DNA of 64,000 nucleotides, from positions 114,263,065 through 114,327,064 of the forward strand of contig OX578142.1 of the NCBI GenBank assembly GCA_951213105.1. Direction: 5' to 3'. The DNA comes from Amaurobius ferox (Eukaryota > Arthropoda > Arachnida > Araneae > Amaurobiidae). Positions 42,741-55,181 of this stretch are shown piece after piece. The notes beneath the pieces are model-generated. The model ran no database searches and was not told where the DNA came from. It worked only from the letters and a program-made list of their open reading frames with translations. The position numbers were made by a program, and so were the translations under genes. How positions within the stretch are numbered: position 1 is the stretch's first letter; the number at the start of each line of letters is the position of its first letter.

Positions 42741-43420
42741 ACTTTCTCATACTATGTAAAACAGTATAAGGAAAGTATTTTTTTCACGAAAATTTTTGAA
42801 TTAGAAATTTTGATGCCAAATATATATTTTAAGACCTCCTGAATATGTTTTGGCAATTTTTGGAGTAATGTCCGTCTGTCAGTATGTTTGCGATCGATTT
42901 CGTATGTACATAGCAGCCACAAATATTGATGGATTTTTACGAAACTCTCTATCCAGCTTTATTATAAAAAAATCTAGAGCTAGATAATTTTTTTTTTAAT
43001 TTGAGCAGCAACTTCGAAATTTCTTCGAAATTTTATATTTTTTAACATGCAGCATAGGACGAAATATGACATCATCATTCATAAAAGAGTTTTTTTATGG
43101 CTCAATGATAAACGAGACTTGATAGTTTCAATCATTGTTGTGTAAAATAGCCGCGACAGAATTTTTTTTGTTCGTGACGTCATTATCTCCATTCGGGAGG
43201 CGGGGGTAGTTAACCCCGGGGATACATTGTCAAGTATGGTATCATTCGAAAGATTTTATTACTCCTTAACGTGAAGGGTTATATTCTATAATTGTAATAA
43301 TTTGGACCCATGATACCGATTTTTAAAAATTTATCATGAAAAATTTGGAAAACAAATTCTATTAAAAATGGATTCTGGCATGAGAAAGTCAGTTGAGACA
43401 CACTCCAAATAATTCTAAGA
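42741..43420 (+). repeat. Hairpin-headed repeat, divergent member
   Basis: It opens with a hairpin, actttctcatact ... agtataaggaaagt (42741-42776), as in the family at 20983. It later has gtccgtctgtcagtatgttt (42869) and a 'tgatggatttttacgaaa' segment. Its 3' limit is uncertain. Confidence 0.55.
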
Positions 43421-43784
43421 AAATTATATGGCATGAATGCATAATTTATAAATTTCTTCTGAAAACGTGATTTTTTTATTTAGAAGAATTACATTAAACG
43501 CATGTTAAAATTATTATATTTCATATTAGAATTTTCATGATTTTATGGCTTGGAATTTTCGGATTTTTTAGCATGATTTTATCCTTTTATCCTTTGATTA
43601 CAACACATATTTTTCGAAATTTATTTTTTCAGATTTTTCAGCTCGTTTGATAGTTACTCAAGTAGATACATAAGAACTATGAATATTAAAATACATAAGA
43701 ACTATACGTATTAAAAAATAATAATTATAGTATATTTAAACGCCCACTTGGCTTTTTAAATTAACAATTTTTAAAAAGTTTCAC

Positions 43785-45309
43785 CAGTGGCGTACGGTCC
43801 ATAGAAGCATTGCTTGACTAGCATGAGTTTAAAAAAATTGAAATATTTCAAATATTATTTATTTTACTACAAAATATCAGCAGAATTTGCATCCGTAAAG
43901 CGGCGATTGATAATAAATCATTGGTCGCCAAGCTCAAATTAACCTTCCTGATCTCGATGTGGTCTTTATGATGTCAGTGCCAGCAGAATCAGAAGCAAAA
44001 TGAGCATTAATTTGAAGTCTGCTGTTTAAGGGTGAGCGTCAGTAAATTTTCTGCCCTATCCGCGCTTTGTTAATTTTCCCGGCACACATTTTTCACCGAA
44101 ATTCTGCTCAAACGGTTGCGAAATATTTTCTGAAAGATAAAATGCACTGCTTAGATTATATTAAAACTAAATTTAATATCCAATACAACATAGAATATAT
44201 TTTTTATTTTAATCCAAAATATTTTTGGTGCTGCCATCTGTTGTAATTTAATTCATACCGATTATTTTTATTTTTTAATAAACATTTTTAAATATATATT
44301 TGTTCTAATACAGTATTAAATACAACAGCAGATCATATATAATAATGCCACAATCACGGAGAGGTAATTTCTCATTCCATAAATTTGATAAGGGGATCTG
44401 ATTCCATAAATTTGATAAGGTACATCACTGAGGACTGCAGCTTTGTCTTCAAGTTCCTTTGCCTTCAAGTCCAAGTTCAATTACGTTTCCATGACTGTGG
44501 CATTACTATATATGATCTGTTGTTGTATTTAATAGCGTATTAGAAGGAATAAACATTTAAAAATGTTCATTAAAAAAATAAAAAATAGTCGGTATGAATA
44601 AAATTACGACAACAGATGGCAGCACCAAAAGTATTTTGAATTAACATAAAAAATATATTCTATGTTTTATTGGATATTAAATTTAGTTTTAATATAATCT
44701 AAGCATTGCATTTTATCTATCAGAAATTATTTCGCAACTGTTGGAGCAGAATTTCGGCGAAAAACGTGTGCCGCGAAAGTTAACAAAGCGCGGATAGGGC
44801 AGAAGATTTACAGACGCTCACCCTTAAACGCATGGTAACAATTATGTGATAAATTCACTGTTTGCTTATTTTTATCATCTGAAAATTCGTGTTTTCTGTT
44901 GTAAATATATTAGTAAATGAAATAAACATTAAATAAATTTGTAATTAGTGCTTATTTCAAATTAGTCTAATTAGCCCAAAATAATTCTGATCTGAGAAGC
45001 ATCCTGTCAATTGCTGATTGATATGTGATGATGCTGCCATGTAGTAGCACAGGTACTGACTTTTGTTATATCTTAGAAAATTTTCTTTAAATTTGACAAA
45101 TAAGAACTTCCTGCAAATATGAGCAAAATTCTTACTTTCCACGAAAATGTCTTTAATGTATTTGTAAAGAAAATAGTAGAATATAATTTATGTATAATTA
45201 GATCCAACAGGAGTATTATTTAATGTTCTATAATAATTCATTTTTCTCCTTGTCTTTATATCCCAGAATTGAATGTGGTGCTTAAGTAAAATATCACCGC
45301 ACGCCACTG
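43785..45309. mobile_element. Possible outer DNA element with cagtggcgt termini
   Basis: cagtggcgtacggt at 43785-43798 is matched by the inverse accgcacgccactg at 45296-45309 (one mismatch). Such 'CAGTGGCG' ends are common in hAT-like elements. No 8-base target duplication is visible, so this call is tentative. Confidence 0.4.
44031..44824. mobile_element. Foldback/MITE element with ~315-bp arms
   Basis: The left arm 44031-44346 is complemented by 44510-44824 with scattered mismatches. The ends read ttaa-gggtgagcgtc ... gacgctcaccc-ttaa, so TTAA lies on both sides (44027-44030 is tttaag-like; 44823-44827). The core (44347-44509) holds a direct repeat of attccataaatttgataagg (44375 and 44401). 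Nearly the whole element would fold into one hairpin. TTAA suggests a piggyBac-like target, but the GGG start is atypical. Confidence 0.8.
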
Positions 45310-45825
45310 ATTTTCTAAAATTGATCCAAAGTTACAGCAGGTCGGATGAGATCGATAGCTAACCTCTTCCTTAAAAGTATATGCTTAATTATTGTAATAT
45401 CTAATAATGCTATCATTTGTAAATTTAGTGACTTATGTAAATATGTGTATTTAGTGATCTCCCCATTTATGAGATTTTTATTTATAACCGAGTAAGTCAG
45501 TATTCTGATGCATCGGAAATTGGAGGGCTATTTTTACGGGCACGCCCTCGTTAAACACGCAATGTACAAAATGAAAACAATCATGTTCCAACGCATGAGT
45601 GTTTCTTTCCTAATAAGGGTAAGTTAACACACCACATAATTTCTGCTTTCAGCAACTTATTAAAACTCAATTTAGCATCACAGAAAGATCAACTGTTTTT
45701 AAATTCAAGTAAATGTAGCAGGTTTTAATCATTTTGGCTTAAAACTTTGCAGGTGATCGTCATTTTCTGTAAGCAGTAGTTCTTGGTAATTCCTAATGCA
45801 TTTCTCCTTGCCCTAAATACCTTTT
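45310..45825. other. AT-rich DNA, no gene seen
   Basis: Nothing recognised. Confidence 0.5.
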
Positions 45826-46560
45826 ACTTTCCTCGCGTGGAGAGCTAGAGGAAAGTATGATGATAGTAAGTGTGGCTTGTACCACTTTTCTTGGTATATA
45901 TGATTTTAGCAATAGATGAAATAAACTTTTTAGTTTAATCGAATTAGCAATAGATTAAATAAACTTTTCAGTTTAATACTTTTTTAGTTTAGTAGCAAAA
46001 GAAAAATAGGGAGATCATGATGTAATCACAAGTCGAGTTTAATAATAAATAGTTTGACGGCGTCCATAGATACCAGAATGACTTTTGTCGATCTGTGGTG
46101 TTAAATTAGTCCTTCATAATCTCAAAAACTACTGAAGCGATTTGCACCGACTTTGGGTGGGAAGTTTCATATATTATGCAAATGCGAATGCAGAATTTTT
46201 CACACTTGCATAATATATGAAAATTTTTTTTTGAAAAAATTTAAAAGAAAAAATGTATATAATATAGCTATAAAATAGGATTTTGCCAAAATCGTTGGCC
46301 CTTAGTAATCTCAGGAATCTCTTAAGCGATTTGAACAAAATTTAAGTGACATAATGAGTATATTGTCCAAATGTGAACTCAGCAAAAATGTCCAAAAATG
46401 TGTTTTACTTCAGGACATTTTGTTTCAGGACGCAGAAGATTTTGCCAAAATCAGTTATCCTTTGCAATCTTAAACATCGTTCAAGCGATTTGAACTAAAT
46501 TTGGGTGATACACTGCGTGTAGATGTAAATGGAGAAAATATTTTTTAGAAAATGCATATA
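45826..46560 (+). repeat. Hairpin-headed repeat with three 'agcgatttgaac' modules
   Basis: It opens with a clean hairpin actttcctc ... gaggaaagt (45826-45856). Three related segments follow at about 46118, 46308 and 46468, each running aatctcaaaa-like, then agcgatttg, then actttgggtg/aatttaagtg. Confidence 0.6.
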
Positions 46561-47639
46561 GTTAGGCCCAGACGTCGAATGTCCACATGCTTCGAAATGA
46601 AAGTCCTCTAATTTGCCCAGATCCTCTAATTGAGTAGGAAACATAGAGTTACACGAATTACATTAGAAAAGTTTATATCAATTTATAAGATTTATACGTT
46701 CTATCTCTAAATGTCTTCTCTAACAGCTATTAACTGTAGAATAATGAAAATTCGTGAATTCAGTATTAATTACCAGCAATATTGTACAGTCGTGTCCCCC
46801 CAAATCAATTACTACTTCCGAACAGCTATTTACGATCGATGTCGTCTTATAATCGAAGAAATGCGTTATTTCTATTAGAGAAACCACCCATACATACCTT
46901 AAATATTGCGTGCAACCACAGCAACAGCAAAGGAATTAAAAGCATTCGCTGGGGTCTTGTATGAAAACGCATCATAATCATGTCAATCTGCCTGAGCGGC
47001 TGTCACGGGCTTTTAACTTGTTACGACACGAAATGCCGTTTTGATATTTAATGAGGTAATCGATATGCTACCCTCACGATGCAATGATGATTCTTAATTT
47101 ATTCCTGATTTAGTTTTAATAACTTAATTAGTAGAAAAATCTTCTTTCAGCAAAACTAGGTGGTGGCCAGGATAAAATGGTTCAATCGCCTGGCCGGAAA
47201 TGGGCTGCAGAGCAATCAATCTATTTGTTGAATACGCTAAAGCTATCTAAATTCTGTTCAAATATGATTTCTTTTTTTGGCAAAATATTGGAAAGCAATT
47301 GTGTACGGATGATAGTATATGATCATATTTAACAGTGGATTGCATCTTTTAGATATTTTAAGTAATTTCAATAAAAAAACATAAAGGGTCTTTTTGCTTA
47401 TTCTTTACCTAAAATCATAAGATTGACTGATCATATTTAAATTTCTTGCATCAATTATTATATTATTGAGGTTAATATAGATCATTTTTGTAGTCCGGGG
47501 TTTTGGGAGAAAGCAATATAAACGAAAATTGATGAAAGAGCCTTCATATATTAGGAAGTGGTGTGTACATTTTATTTTCTATTGAATTGTCAAGCATTTA
47601 TTTGCTACTTTGCACACTCCTTTCGTACAGTAGTACAAG
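46561..47639. other. Low-repeat DNA, no gene recognised
   Basis: 46940-47230 is GC-balanced and single-copy here, with short palindromic words, but no open frame of note. Confidence 0.45.
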
Positions 47640-48440
47640 TTTTTGAAAACCGAAAGAGACATCTCCAAAACCGGAAGAAGAAATCCTTAGTGAATCCTAC
47701 TATATCATCCGGAATTTAATGCTGAATCCATATAAATAATCATCTAAGTTCTATCTATAGCTGATTCTGAAGAATAGGTGTTGTAAGTAAAAGTTTTGAA
47801 CAGGAGTCTGGAAGTAGAAATAGAACCAGAAGTTGAAATGCTTATTTAGTCTTTCTCCCTCCTATGGAATTTCATGCTAAATCCATATCATCATCTAAGC
47901 TCTATCGACAGCCAATTCTGAGAAATGCTTCAAAGAAAATGATACATTTAAAATGATAAATACATGTTTCAAAGAAAATGATAAATTTTGAACTGGAATT
48001 GGGAAAAAATTGAAAGTGAAAATCCTCGGTGCAACCCTCTACACTTTTAGAATTTGATGCTGAATCCATATGTCATCACCTCAGCTCTACCTATAACCGA
48101 TCTTGAAAAACAGGTGTTTCAAGGAAAATGTAAATTTTCGAATTGAAAGTCACATCTTTAAAACCAGAAGTGTAAATTCTTAGCGAATCCCCGAACCTAC
48201 CCTGCAAAATTTGAGACTGAATCCATCATCTGCGATTGTCAAAAATGCATATACAGTCAATTTTGAGAACTAAATATTTCAAAGAAAATGTTTGTGCCGC
48301 AAGTCGAAAATAACCCGAAGTGAAAATTCTTAGTGAATCACCTTATCCCCTTAAGAATTTGGTATTAAACCTATATCAGTTATAATCTAAGATCTATTTA
48401 TAGCCAATCTGGAAAATTCATAATGTAAAAGCGATATTTA
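47640..48440. repeat. Degenerate tandem array, five units of ~150-180 bp
   Basis: Related words aatttaatgctgaatcc (47713), aatttcatgctaaatcc (47868), aatttgatgctgaatcc (48051), aatttgagactgaatcc (48208) and aatttggtattaaacc (48356) mark successive units. Each also contains a 'ttctgaa', 'tttcaaagaaaatg' and 'ccagaagt' part. Confidence 0.8.
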
Positions 48441-48921
48441 TGCACATTTTTGAGTATTTATACATCCACATGATTTCTATCAATATTACTCTTCTATATT
48501 ATAAATACATGCCTCTTAAATGTTTAAAAAAGCATTTACTCCTAAATTAGAAAAATGTCTTCCTATCTGAGCATCACTAAGAAGACGAATAGCATAATCA
48601 GTCATTTTGGGATTTAGCAACCTTTCCCCTTACAGAGGCGTAGAAACTGAATCTTCTATATCATACATTCCTTCTACGGTAAGTTCTGATATCTTGCTAC
48701 CTGCCGTGCCCTTGAATAATACTCGTTCATCATAATACCTTTCACTCCAACATAATCTTTCGCAGAGGCCCTATAAGGTGCCTGACCTTGTATGTATACT
48801 TGGTTCCTAGGAAATTCCTTAAGTACTCCAGTAAGAGTGCAGTGTACACTTTGGGTATATGTATAGTAAAGTGATCATGCTAGATTGAATAAAAGTGATT
48901 GCAGTGCCTCTATTTTAGAAT
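48441..48921. other. Unique DNA, no gene seen
   Basis: Nothing recognised. Confidence 0.5.
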
Positions 48922-48925
48922 TTAA

Positions 48926-49478
48926 CACTAGAACGACGGAAACGGCCATTTTGACCGCATAACTACTTTGAGAAACGATTCCTCCAAAACGGCTAATCCC
49001 AACCCATTGAAATTTTATGACTTTTCTTATTTTCTTAAAGTTATTGAAAACACAGAAGAAAATTATTCTAGGTTTTATAATAAGAGGTTTTATAATAACA
49101 AATCAACAATCTTCCTAGAAAGACGGCATTATTTTGAATCTTGTGAACAAACTGCGGTCCGCGTACTGTGCGACCAAGCAGCGTCCAGCAGTCCTCCCTT
49201 GCGGAAAGGTCTCGAAAAGTAACAACCGTCGTCAGTGCTCGTTCTGCCGAAATAAAACACAATATTTGTGTTCATCATGCGATAAGCGCACCTGTGAAAA
49301 ATGAGAAGAATGGTGAATCAAGAACGCTTATTGCAAAAAATGTGTCGAAGAAACATCCTAAATGCTATAACTATGATGTTTTGGTTTTGAATTAAAGGCA
49401 TGTTGTATTTTATCTATGGCGATCAAATTGACCACTGCTCGTCGTTCTAGATAGATCAAAATATCTGTCATTCTAGTG
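48926..49478 (+). mobile_element. piggyBac-like element, internally deleted (553 bp)
   Basis: TTAA (48922-48925) precedes cactagaacgac. The right end is gtcattctagtg (49467-49478), its inverse with one mismatch, followed by TTTA (a decayed TTAA). TTAA targets and short terminal inverted repeats are typical of piggyBac. The element keeps both ends and the C-terminal end of the transposase but lacks the DDD catalytic core. Confidence 0.82.
49153..49356 (+). pseudogene. piggyBac transposase cysteine-rich C-terminus (remnant)
   Basis: The frame through 49216-49303 reads RRQCSFCRNKTQYLCSSCDK then RTCEK, giving the C-x2-C ... C-x2-C-D-K spacing of the zinc-binding domain that ends piggyBac transposases and binds the element's ends. 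A TGA interrupts after CEK (near 49303). After a frameshift, NAYCKKCVEE (about 49326-49355) supplies the last two cysteines. The rest of the protein is deleted. It is an inactive fossil; recognition rests on the cysteine pattern and on the flanking TTAA and inverted repeats. Confidence 0.82.
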
Positions 49479-49482
49479 TTTA

Positions 49483-50312
49483 GAAGTTAGGCTTATAAAC
49501 TGGGCCAAAAAGTGAGATGAAAGAAAAAAAAATATCAGTTAAGAAGTTGCAGAGGATTATCTAATTAGCAGGAATAGACATCAGCAACTCACGGAACGCA
49601 TATGTAGACAGCAATAAATGCCCGCCAAATAGTCGTATCATGAGGAACGGTAACACTTATAATGCTGTAATGCTTGTCACAGTATATTCTTTCTCGAATT
49701 CAAATGGAGATTGTTGCTGACGGAGGTTATTTTGAACGTTGACGAAAGTCCTTTTGAAGACTACATTAGATTCTATCCTATGCATGTAAGTGTTGCTTAT
49801 TTTAGAATTCCTTAACATGACAGGGATTTGCTTATAACCATATTATGTTAAAAAGTGTCTTTTGTAACAGTTTTGTAGTCAATTCCTTACTAAATAGACG
49901 ATTATCTACCGCTTTAAAATTGACTATTTTCGTCAACCTCATTTTGTTTCCGAGTTCGATGTCTTAACTCTTTGAGCTCTTCACTTTAATCATTTTTATT
50001 CGATCGGGCTTGGTAATGTTATAATAGATAGACTTAATACACTAATGGACCTTTCTTTACAAAGTTATTGGGGTGTTTAAGGTCTTTCCTAGGAACCCTA
50101 TATATTTATATTCAATCGAGACACTTGATTACAGATATTTTTACGTTAATTGCAGTAGTTCTATTCAAATGCCAAGGAGGTATTGTTTCAAATTGCAGCT
50201 TAACAAATTTTTCGAAATTGTGTTTTAAATGCAATCATAAATTGTTTATATTAATTATATAAATTGTTATGAGCTTGTCCTTGCAGGGGTTTATATAGGG
50301 TGTTCAATTCGG

Positions 50313-50353
<41 letters not shown>

Positions 50354-51465
50354 CTAGCTGTTGATATTTAAGATTATGATGTTTTACCTTTGCTTTTATT
50401 ATCAGTCACATGGCTGGATGATCTCTAAATCATTAAAATGAATTACATTCTCATAGCTAAATTACAAGCAGTTTTTATTTCAAAAACTCTTAAAGAAACC
50501 AATGCATCTTCCTGACATTTAAAATTAGTTGGACAAGTCTATCTGCGGGGCGCAAGTTCGATTTTCTACTTATATGGTAAAGGCAGGTATAGGTAAACGT
50601 TTTAACTTTTCAGGCGTTCCAATGTGTAGCACAAAAACATCACAGTTTACTTTAGATAGTCCTTTTTTAAAGGCTTCGTTGCCTTGGAATTACTCCTGTA
50701 TTTGGCCATTTCTTGAAAAATCGCCTGCTATCCTTTGAAATTTTTTCGACATCTTATTGAGATTTACACAAAATATTATGGCAAATGTTTGTACAAAACC
50801 TCAATCACACAACTCCTCTAAAATATATTTTAAAACATTAATACTTGCCAAATCTCATTTTAAAATTAACAGTCAAAATATAGAAGCATACATTAAATTA
50901 ATAATCATTGAAAAGTTGTTTTACAACAAGTGCTTTCCTTGATAGACTTTTATTTCTTTTAACTGGACATGCTTGTGTTTATATTGCAAAGGAAGCGTAT
51001 AAGTAAAGACACTTGTGAAAGAAATGTCCTATAAATTCCTACATTTTTATATTTTCACCAGACAAGAATATCTGAAATATGTATTTCATAGAATGACTAC
51101 ATTTCCTATTAATAGTTTACCTTGATTTGCTGAAGTACGAAGAGGAATGTGAATTAGGGCAAATAGTAGCTTTCCCAAATGATAATTTGGGCCATAAAAA
51201 TAAACTACGTGAATTATTATTCTTGTATATTTTGTTTAATTGCTAAAAATATATTTTTTGTATCTAAACATATTAGCTCATTTGGTTTTCTCTTCACATA
51301 AATTTGATAAGACACCTTTTTTCTACGGCGCAAATGACTGTCTCTTGAATTTTCTTTAACATCTTCAAAGTTATAAAATTATGACACTGTGTGAATCACC
51401 TTTAACCTTCATTATAGCCAAAAGTCATAAGGATAGAAATAAGGGGCTGCGACATTAACGTAATC
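49483..51465. other. AT-rich DNA, no gene seen
   Basis: Contains a (TA)n run at 50316-50349. The small frames at 50068-50942 have no recognisable domains. Confidence 0.5.
50316..50349. repeat. (TA)n microsatellite
   Basis: Seventeen TA units. Confidence 0.97.
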
Positions 51466-51467
51466 TA

Positions 51468-52747
51468 CGAGGACTAGTACTTATATAAATTTTTAGAATG
51501 TGGCAATACCATAAATAACACATTTCAGTGCAGACGATTTTTTAAAATTTGAACTTTCGCGTGGACATTGGTTGTTAAAGAAATATAAATGCTATGGAAT
51601 TATTTTATGGCATCGTTTTGAAGTTAACAAGGTAGTGACAAAACATGGATTTAAGTCAAAGGGATTTTGAGCTACGGTTTATTATAACTTTTGCCAAGGT
51701 TTGACCTACCGAATGAATTCGACTTTTGGTGATGAAGCACCATCCAAAGCAACAATTTATAACTGGTTTAAAGAACTTCATCTTGGACGCAGGAGTCTCC
51801 GTGATGAATTACGTGAAGGTAGACCAAGAACTGTTGTGACGCCAGAAAACATTAATGCTGTGCAATAAATTGTCACTTTAGATCATCATGTCATATATGG
51901 TGAAATTGAGGTATTCTTGAACATTTAAAGGACCAAATTGCATTTAATTTTACATGATCATTTATAAGTCAAAAAGGTATGTGCTCGTTAGATTCCATAA
52001 AATTTCATTCAAACTCAAAAGGATGTTCGTGCCAAATGGGACAAGGAAAATGTCAGAGGATTCAACTCTGGTACCTCAAAACATGTCTTTGACATTGTAA
52101 CAAGTGGCGAAACGTGGATTTATTCCTTTGTACTCGAAACAAAACAACAATCTACTGTTTGGGGAACTCAAAATGAACGAAATCGTACAAAAGTTTTTAG
52201 TGCGCGAAGTGTTTCAATGAAAATAATTACTGCGTGTTTTGGTAAATCCGGCCATTTTTCAATTGTTGCTTTGGAGGGTGGTAGAAAAGCAAATTCCGAC
52301 GGATATAAGATAGTTTGTTTGCCAGAAATATTTGCTGAAATCAGAAAAAATAATGCGAAACGTCGCATTATTCTTCATCATGACAATGCAAGCTGAAACA
52401 CTGCATTTCAAACTATAAATTATTTGAAGCATGAAAAAATAGATTTTATGAGTCAGTGTCCTTATTCGCCTGATTTAGCAAACAAGGCTTTTCTCTTGTT
52501 CCCAACAATCAAAACTAAAATGCGTGATTAACGATTTAACAGCGCAGAAGAAGAAGATGGAGCTTGTAAATCACATGTTTCTTCTATACCAACTTCTGAA
52601 TAACGTAATTATTTTGAAAATTTATTTATTTGAATGAAAAAATATATTGATGCTAATTGGGAATATTTTGAAAAGCAATAAAATGATTTATTTCCATATA
52701 AAAATATTTTATGTATTATTTTTTAAAAACTTAAATACTAGCCCACG
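51468..52747 (+). mobile_element. Full-length mariner element (1280 bp), inactive
   Basis: The left end cgaggactagtacttat (from 51468, after TA) is matched inversely by the right end, which closes in aaatactagcccacg at 52747. The inverted repeats are ~28 bases with several mismatches. Length, TA target and transposase content agree with the mariner family. Confidence 0.88.
51645..52681 (+). pseudogene. mariner transposase, inactivated
   Basis: About 345 codons when gaps are ignored, the usual mariner length. The start MDLSQRDFELRFIITF fits the N-terminal helix-turn-helix region; a frame change follows, then ELHLGRRSLRDELREGRP (about 51774-51827). TAA at 51866-51868 breaks the linker. In the catalytic half, TSGETWIYSF (about 52105) stands where the first aspartate box should be and the aspartate is replaced by glycine. 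IILHHDNAS (about 52368-52393) keeps the second aspartate but is followed by TGA at 52394-52396. YSPDLANKAFLLFP has lost the third aspartate. The conserved C-terminal YFEKQ precedes TAA at 52679-52681. It normally cuts and pastes the element at TA; here it cannot. Confidence 0.93.
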
Positions 52748-53493
52748 TTGCTGAGAAACTCAAGGTTTCGGGTTTCACTCAAATAGAGAAGGTAATATTA
52801 ACTTAGGTTCATGAGATTTTATCCATGTAAACACTTTTGCTTTGTATGGAAAGTTTGCATTTTTCGTTTAACAATTTGTGATCTATTTATTTTTAATTGG
52901 AAGACATGTTTACGTGATCTTTAACTTTAAAAAATATTCAAACTAAGAAAATACAAGCCGGACTCTCCAGGGCGATAAGATTAGTCAACCTGATTCATAA
53001 TCCCAAAGCACGTCTGCAATAGGTCTTGATCATATTTTAATAAAATATTGTTATTAACCACCAAACTATTAAGTCCACAATTTTGGTATAATTTCTGAGG
53101 ATAGAAAATATAGCGGCATTATGGGGGTGGCACCCAAAAATTTTAATGTGCCACTGATAATTGTTTTTTCGTCAGGTTACACCCAAACAATCAGAAACGA
53201 CCATTGTTACATTGCTTCTGGTAATGTGCTCGATCAATTTTGAGTTTCTTGTGTATTATTTTTCAGTTTGGCAGCATTTTTGAGTCACTTTTTCTGGGGA
53301 ACTTTTGAGCTGAAGCTTCTAAATGATGCACCATTTAAATTAGAGCGTATTTAAATGATGCACCATTCCTTAGTTTTTTAACATGTTTAATATCTGCAAT
53401 ATGTTCAAGTTTCTTCGTTTTTGGTTTTTGTAGCCGTTTTCGGTTGTTTGGCTATACTTTTTACACTTCGTTGAGTGTCAGTAAAACCTTTTT
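52748..53493. other. AT-rich DNA, no gene seen
   Basis: A short direct repeat, aaatgatgcaccattt, occurs at about 53320 and 53352. Nothing else recognised. Confidence 0.5.
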
Positions 53494-54200
53494 CGTTGAC
53501 ACAGAAGGCTGACATTTTACACATTTTTAGTATCATTGGACAAAATTTAACGCAGCCGGATATTCGACATACTTCCCAGGGACGGAGAAAATGAGGTTTT
53601 CTAAACTTCCTTTCAGATCTTCTCGAACCCTCCTGCTGACCTAGAAGTCTGAATTTTTACATGATTATAGGATTTACCATTCGAAAATTAAACGCTGCCG
53701 AATTTTAGATATACTTCCCAGGGGCGGAAAAATGGGGTTTCTTTTAACTTCCTTTCGACCCTCCAGAATCCCTTGCTGACCTAAAACAATGGTTACACAT
53801 TTATAGTAATTATCATTAGAAAAAACTTAAACGTATCTAAATTTTCGATATACTTCCAAGGGGTGGGGAAAATGAGGTTTTTCTAAACTTCTTTTCAGAC
53901 CCATTAGAATTATCCTGTTGATCTATGAGGCTGAATTTTTGCACAATTATAATATCGACCATTGGACAGAACCTAACATATTCGGATTGTTTATTCCCCG
54001 CCTGAAACGGAGACTATGGTTTTTCTTTATGTCTTTCCAGACCTTTAAGCAACTCTTCGATGGCTTAGGCTGAATCTTTGCACATGTATAGTATCGACCA
54101 CTCGACCTAATGTAACATAGCTGGATTTTCGATATTTCTCCCGGAGTGGACATAATTGTGGGTGGTGGGATAAAATCTCTTAGAACCCTGCCAAAGCCCC
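53494..54200 (+). repeat. Five diverged copies of a ~141-bp repeat
   Basis: Unit starts near 53494, 53635, 53775, 53915 and 54057 share the order: gctgaatttttacaca, tagtatcgaccattgga, cctaac.., tattcgatatacttccca, ggggcggaaaaatgaggtt, tttcagacc. Divergence is high, so the array is old. It leads directly into the TATA-like tail at 54205. Confidence 0.85.
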
Positions 54201-54204
54201 CCCA

Positions 54205-54430
54205 CCGGTGACATAAAAGGCAGAAATTCCACCTCGGAGCAAATACTAACTGGGTCAGTTTTCAACTGGGACAACTCAATTCGATGCTAAGCACCATACA
54301 AGCACCAATTCCAAGCTATACACCATTAAAAAGCTTATTAAAAATGATAGTTTCATTTTCTAAGATTTTACCTGTCTTTTACTGGTCCAAATACTAGTAT
54401 TAAGATAATTACGTGCATGCAGTTCTAAAA
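54205..54430 (+). repeat. LTR/promoter-like interspersed repeat, copy 2
   Basis: gacataaaagg (a TATA-like box) is followed by a block matching 1217-1420 and 59896-60090 (aactgggac, gctaagcaccatacaagc, attaaaaagcttattaaaaa, and a tactagtattaagataatta end). The preceding 141-bp array is a plausible U3 enhancer. Without internal retroviral genes nearby, a solo-LTR reading is an inference. Confidence 0.5.
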
Positions 54431-55171
54431 TATTCTTTCCACTAATATAAGCCCATTCCAATCCGCGCATTTTTGAAAACGCAGGCTAAATTGTTCCACA
54501 ATACTCTCATACTCATTAATATTTTTAACACACGTATAAACATTGGTCGGTCTCATTATCTGTAAAATATATTATTTTCATTGCACCCAAACTCTTGCGT
54601 TTTAAAAGATGAAATTATTCAAAGAATATTAAAGGTTTAAAATTAAAACAATAAATGCATATAGTGTAATACTCTGTTCTTATCTTAAATGAACTTTCTG
54701 AAACGAAGTAACAATACAAACGTGATTAAAGTTTTTTCTGTTGTTTCCTTTCATTTGTAAAATGAAACCTATACGTGTGTGGAATTTGAAAATAAATTAG
54801 AATATTAGTAAAAGTGTCATGCGCAGTTTCGTTTCTGGTTCCACTTTTCGTTATTGGTTTTTTAGGGTGAAATTTCCTGTAAAATACTATTTCAAAGTTA
54901 ATTCAAGAAATAGATGAAAACCAGTTCGTTAATGATGAGATGATATAATGACCCGCATACACATGTGTACATACACATGTGTACACATCTTCTTACGTAA
55001 TAAAATAAGATGTTTCCCTTTCTGCCTGTTTGCGGATCTGTGTATGTTGTCTATAGCGGAAAATCAAAGCGTCGAACAATGGCGAAATTTGCTACAGAGA
55101 TACTTAACATCCTCGGAGAATGCAGCTCGGCGAGATTTTTTTTAAAATTCGAGTTAGTTTAAAAGTTACAA
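54431..55171. other. AT-rich DNA, no gene seen
   Basis: A short palindromic acacatgtgtacatacacat run sits at about 54960. Nothing else recognised. Confidence 0.5.
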
Positions 55172-55181
55172 ACATTTAAAG

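Noticed and set aside
43785..45309. Firm hAT element call
   Set aside because: Ends resemble hAT but only 14 bases match and no 8-base duplication is found; kept as tentative.
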